From Sinorhizobium terangae (GTDB taxonomy: Bacteria > Pseudomonadota > Alphaproteobacteria > Rhizobiales > Rhizobiaceae): 64,000 bases of DNA. The notes beneath the pieces are model-generated. The model ran no database searches. It saw only the letters and a list, made by a program, of their open reading frames with translations, and was not told the origin of the DNA. A program made the position numbers and the translations under genes. The stretch spans positions 434,001-498,000 of the forward strand of contig NZ_CP121659.1 of the NCBI RefSeq assembly GCF_029714365.1, in the 5' to 3' direction. Shown here piece after piece: positions 62,487-64,000 of the stretch (positions within the stretch are counted from its first letter, which is position 1; every line of letters begins with the position of its first letter).

Positions 62487-62736
62487 GGTCCTGGGCTTTT
62501 CGTCTTGAGTTGGCCGATGAGGCGAATTTCGCCTATCTTTGGTTTCAGCGCCGTTCCCGGCGGAACAGCTTTGTAGTTGCAGCCAGTGGTCGATTCCGAT
62601 GTAAGGAAATCGAGCTCGCGCAGGCCAGGCGAGCCGCTCGCAACTTTGTGGCCGCCCGTTGCTTTGATTGCAAAAAATGCCTTTCAAGCCGGAAAGCCGG
62701 TGCTAATCTCTGGCGGATTCTCAAGGAGGGGCTTTC

Positions 62737-63285
62737 ATGATCGGACTGGCAATCGGCGTCGCGGTGATCCTTTATCTGGTTTTTGTCTACAACGGCCTCG
62801 TCAAGGCGCGGCAGGTCACCGAAGAGGCGTGGTCCGGCATCGATGTGCAATTGAAGCGGCGCGCGGATCTGATCCCCAACCTGATCGAAACGGTGAAGGG
62901 CTATGCGGAGCACGAAAAGTCGACGCTTGAAGAAGTCGTCGCGTTGCGCAATCGAGCGCAGGCCATGCCGCAGGGCGACGTTGCCGGCCGGGCCGCCGTC
63001 GAAGGCGCTCTTTCACAGGCGCTCGGCAAGCTCTTTGCGCTCGCGGAAGCCTATCCGGATCTCAAGGCCAACGAGAATTTTGCGGAGCTCCAGCGCACGC
63101 TTGAGACGATCGAAGGCGAGATCCAGATGTCCCGGCGCTATTACAACGGCGCTGCCCGTGACCTTAACGTGAAGGTCGAAAGCTTCCCGTCCAATCTGAT
63201 CGCCAATGCCTTCCGCTTTGCCAAGGCCGGTTATTTCGAGATTGCCAACGAAGCGGACCGGGCGGTGCCATCGGTCAAGTTCTGA
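62737..63285 (+). CDS. lemA: LemA family membrane protein
   Basis: 182 residues: N-terminal transmembrane helix ([20 protein letters not shown]) and a long four-helix domain with the LemA block [20 protein letters not shown] and [12 protein letters not shown]. LemA proteins are inner-membrane proteins of unclear function, often paired with a DUF2207 (TPM-associated) protein, as here 22 bp downstream. AAGGAGG lies at the right distance before ATG 62737. Confidence 0.94.
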   Translation: MIGLAIGVAVILYLVFVYNGLVKARQVTEEAWSGIDVQLKRRADLIPNLIETVKGYAEHEKSTLEEVVALRNRAQAMPQGDVAGRAAVEGALSQALGKLFALAEAYPDLKANENFAELQRTLETIEGEIQMSRRYYNGAARDLNVKVESFPSNLIANAFRFAKAGYFEIANEADRAVPSVKF

Positions 63286-63307
63286 CGATGCGGAGAAGGA
63301 AATTGCG

Positions 63308-64000
63308 ATGAAGCGGTTTTCCGCAGCGCTTGCGTTTGTTCTTCTCGTCCTTGTTTGGCCACTCACCGTAGCCGCGCAAGAGTTTATCTCGTCGTTCCAT
63401 TCGGTCATCGAGGTCGCAAAGGACGGAACGCTCACCGTGACCGAGACGATCAAGGCCAATGTCGAGGGCAACCAGATCCGGCGCGGCATCTATCGCGATT
63501 TCCCGCTGACCTTCGCCGATGCGCGCGGCCGGCGCAGCAAGGTCGACTTCGATCTCATCTCCGTGGAACGCGACGGCGAGAAGGAGAGCTACCGCACCGA
63601 ATCGATCGACGGGGGTATCCGCATCTATACCGGCGAGGCCGACGTGTTCCTGCCGCGCGGGGAACACACGTTCCAGATCACCTATGAGACAAGCCGGCAG
63701 ATACGTTTCTTCGACGATCACGACGAACTTTATTGGAATGTGACCGGAACCGAGTGGGCCTTCCCGATCGAGGAGGCAACCGCCACCGTCACCTTGCCGA
63801 GGGGCGTGAAATCCGAAGCGCTCGACGTGTTTACCGGCGGTTATGGCGCAACGGGCAAGGATGCACGCGCGGTCGAGGAGGGGGACGAGATCTTCTTCGC
63901 GACGACACGTCGGCTGCGCCCGCGGGAAGGCCTGACGATCGCCGTCAAGCTGCCGAAGGGCAGCATCGACCGGCCAAGCGCATCCGAGGAAAACATCTGG
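63308..64000 (+). CDS. DUF2207 membrane protein, N-terminal part (cut by window end)
   Basis: 231 codons are visible, open to the last base. Signal peptide [24 protein letters not shown], then the DUF2207 extracytoplasmic domain: [32 protein letters not shown], and further on a region around [20 protein letters not shown]. Members of this family continue with one or two transmembrane helices and a Gly/Ser-rich tail, which would lie outside the window. GGAGAAGGAA precedes the ATG. Translationally close to lemA, with which it forms a conserved pair. Confidence 0.9.
   Translation, partial: MKRFSAALAFVLLVLVWPLTVAAQEFISSFHSVIEVAKDGTLTVTETIKANVEGNQIRRGIYRDFPLTFADARGRRSKVDFDLISVERDGEKESYRTESIDGGIRIYTGEADVFLPRGEHTFQITYETSRQIRFFDDHDELYWNVTGTEWAFPIEEATATVTLPRGVKSEALDVFTGGYGATGKDARAVEEGDEIFFATTRRLRPREGLTIAVKLPKGSIDRPSASEENIW

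Overview
The window reads as chromosomal DNA of a high-GC alphaproteobacterium of the Rhizobiales, most likely Sinorhizobium/Ensifer close to S. meliloti. Reasons visible here: an F0 ATP synthase operon (I-a-c-b'-b) with no F1 genes beside it; alphaproteobacterial regulatory signatures (a LexA box of the form GAAC-N7-GAAC, an EcfG/RpoE2-type promoter, TTAA-N7-TTAAC CtrA boxes, a CTTGAC-N17-CTATGT housekeeping promoter); many copies of rhizobial palindromic intergenic elements; and a complete De Ley-Doudoroff galactose cluster. No tRNA, rRNA, CRISPR, prophage or transposase gene was seen.

Layout. 1-12.1 kb is housekeeping: end of an RluB-type pseudouridine synthase, rsmD, patatin-like esterase, a CPA2 cation/proton antiporter, pmbA, an inositol-phosphatase-family enzyme, Kdo transferase waaA, a HAD phosphatase, lpxK, DUF2093 and mutL. 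12.2-15.8 kb is signalling: a PAS-PAS-receiver-receiver protein without a kinase domain (with a CtrA box upstream) and a degenerate-GGDEF/intact-EAL protein. 15.8-20.5 kb is a LysR-controlled methylamine/betaine module (MttB-like methyltransferase plus DgcA/TMADH-like flavoprotein). 20.6-27.6 kb holds a PRC-barrel protein behind an EcfG-type promoter, then the galactose operon (dehydrogenase, dgoK, dgoA, lactonase, IlvD/Edd dehydratase) facing an IclR regulator across a KdgR-like operator. 27.8-31.2 kb has two tandem LuxR-type solos, a candidate sigma-54-driven small RNA, and mrp.

31.2-46.2 kb is the least ordinary part: a nested mosaic of palindromic repeats, corA and kup, then an AraC regulator followed by exported proteins of mostly unknown function, a partial duplication of the regulator's 5' end plus promoter, a DUF2092 protein, a DUF1254/DUF1214 protein, a formylglycine-generating enzyme translationally overlapping a large exported arylsulfatase, a lipoprotein hydrolase and an outer-membrane beta-barrel. 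The sulfatase/FGE pair is coherent: FGE converts the sulfatase active-site cysteine. The rest may be an envelope or sulfate-ester scavenging module, but that is inference.

46.4-64 kb returns to core genes: a SleB-like cell-wall hydrolase, the atp F0 operon with clear promoter and terminator, rnhB, an SplB/PA0069-type radical SAM gene with a LexA box, a short glycosyltransferase-like gene, a TPR protein-ispE-moaB operon, a polyprenyl diphosphate synthase, a TrmN6-like methyltransferase, sohB, glyQ, lemA and the start of a DUF2207 membrane protein cut by the window edge.
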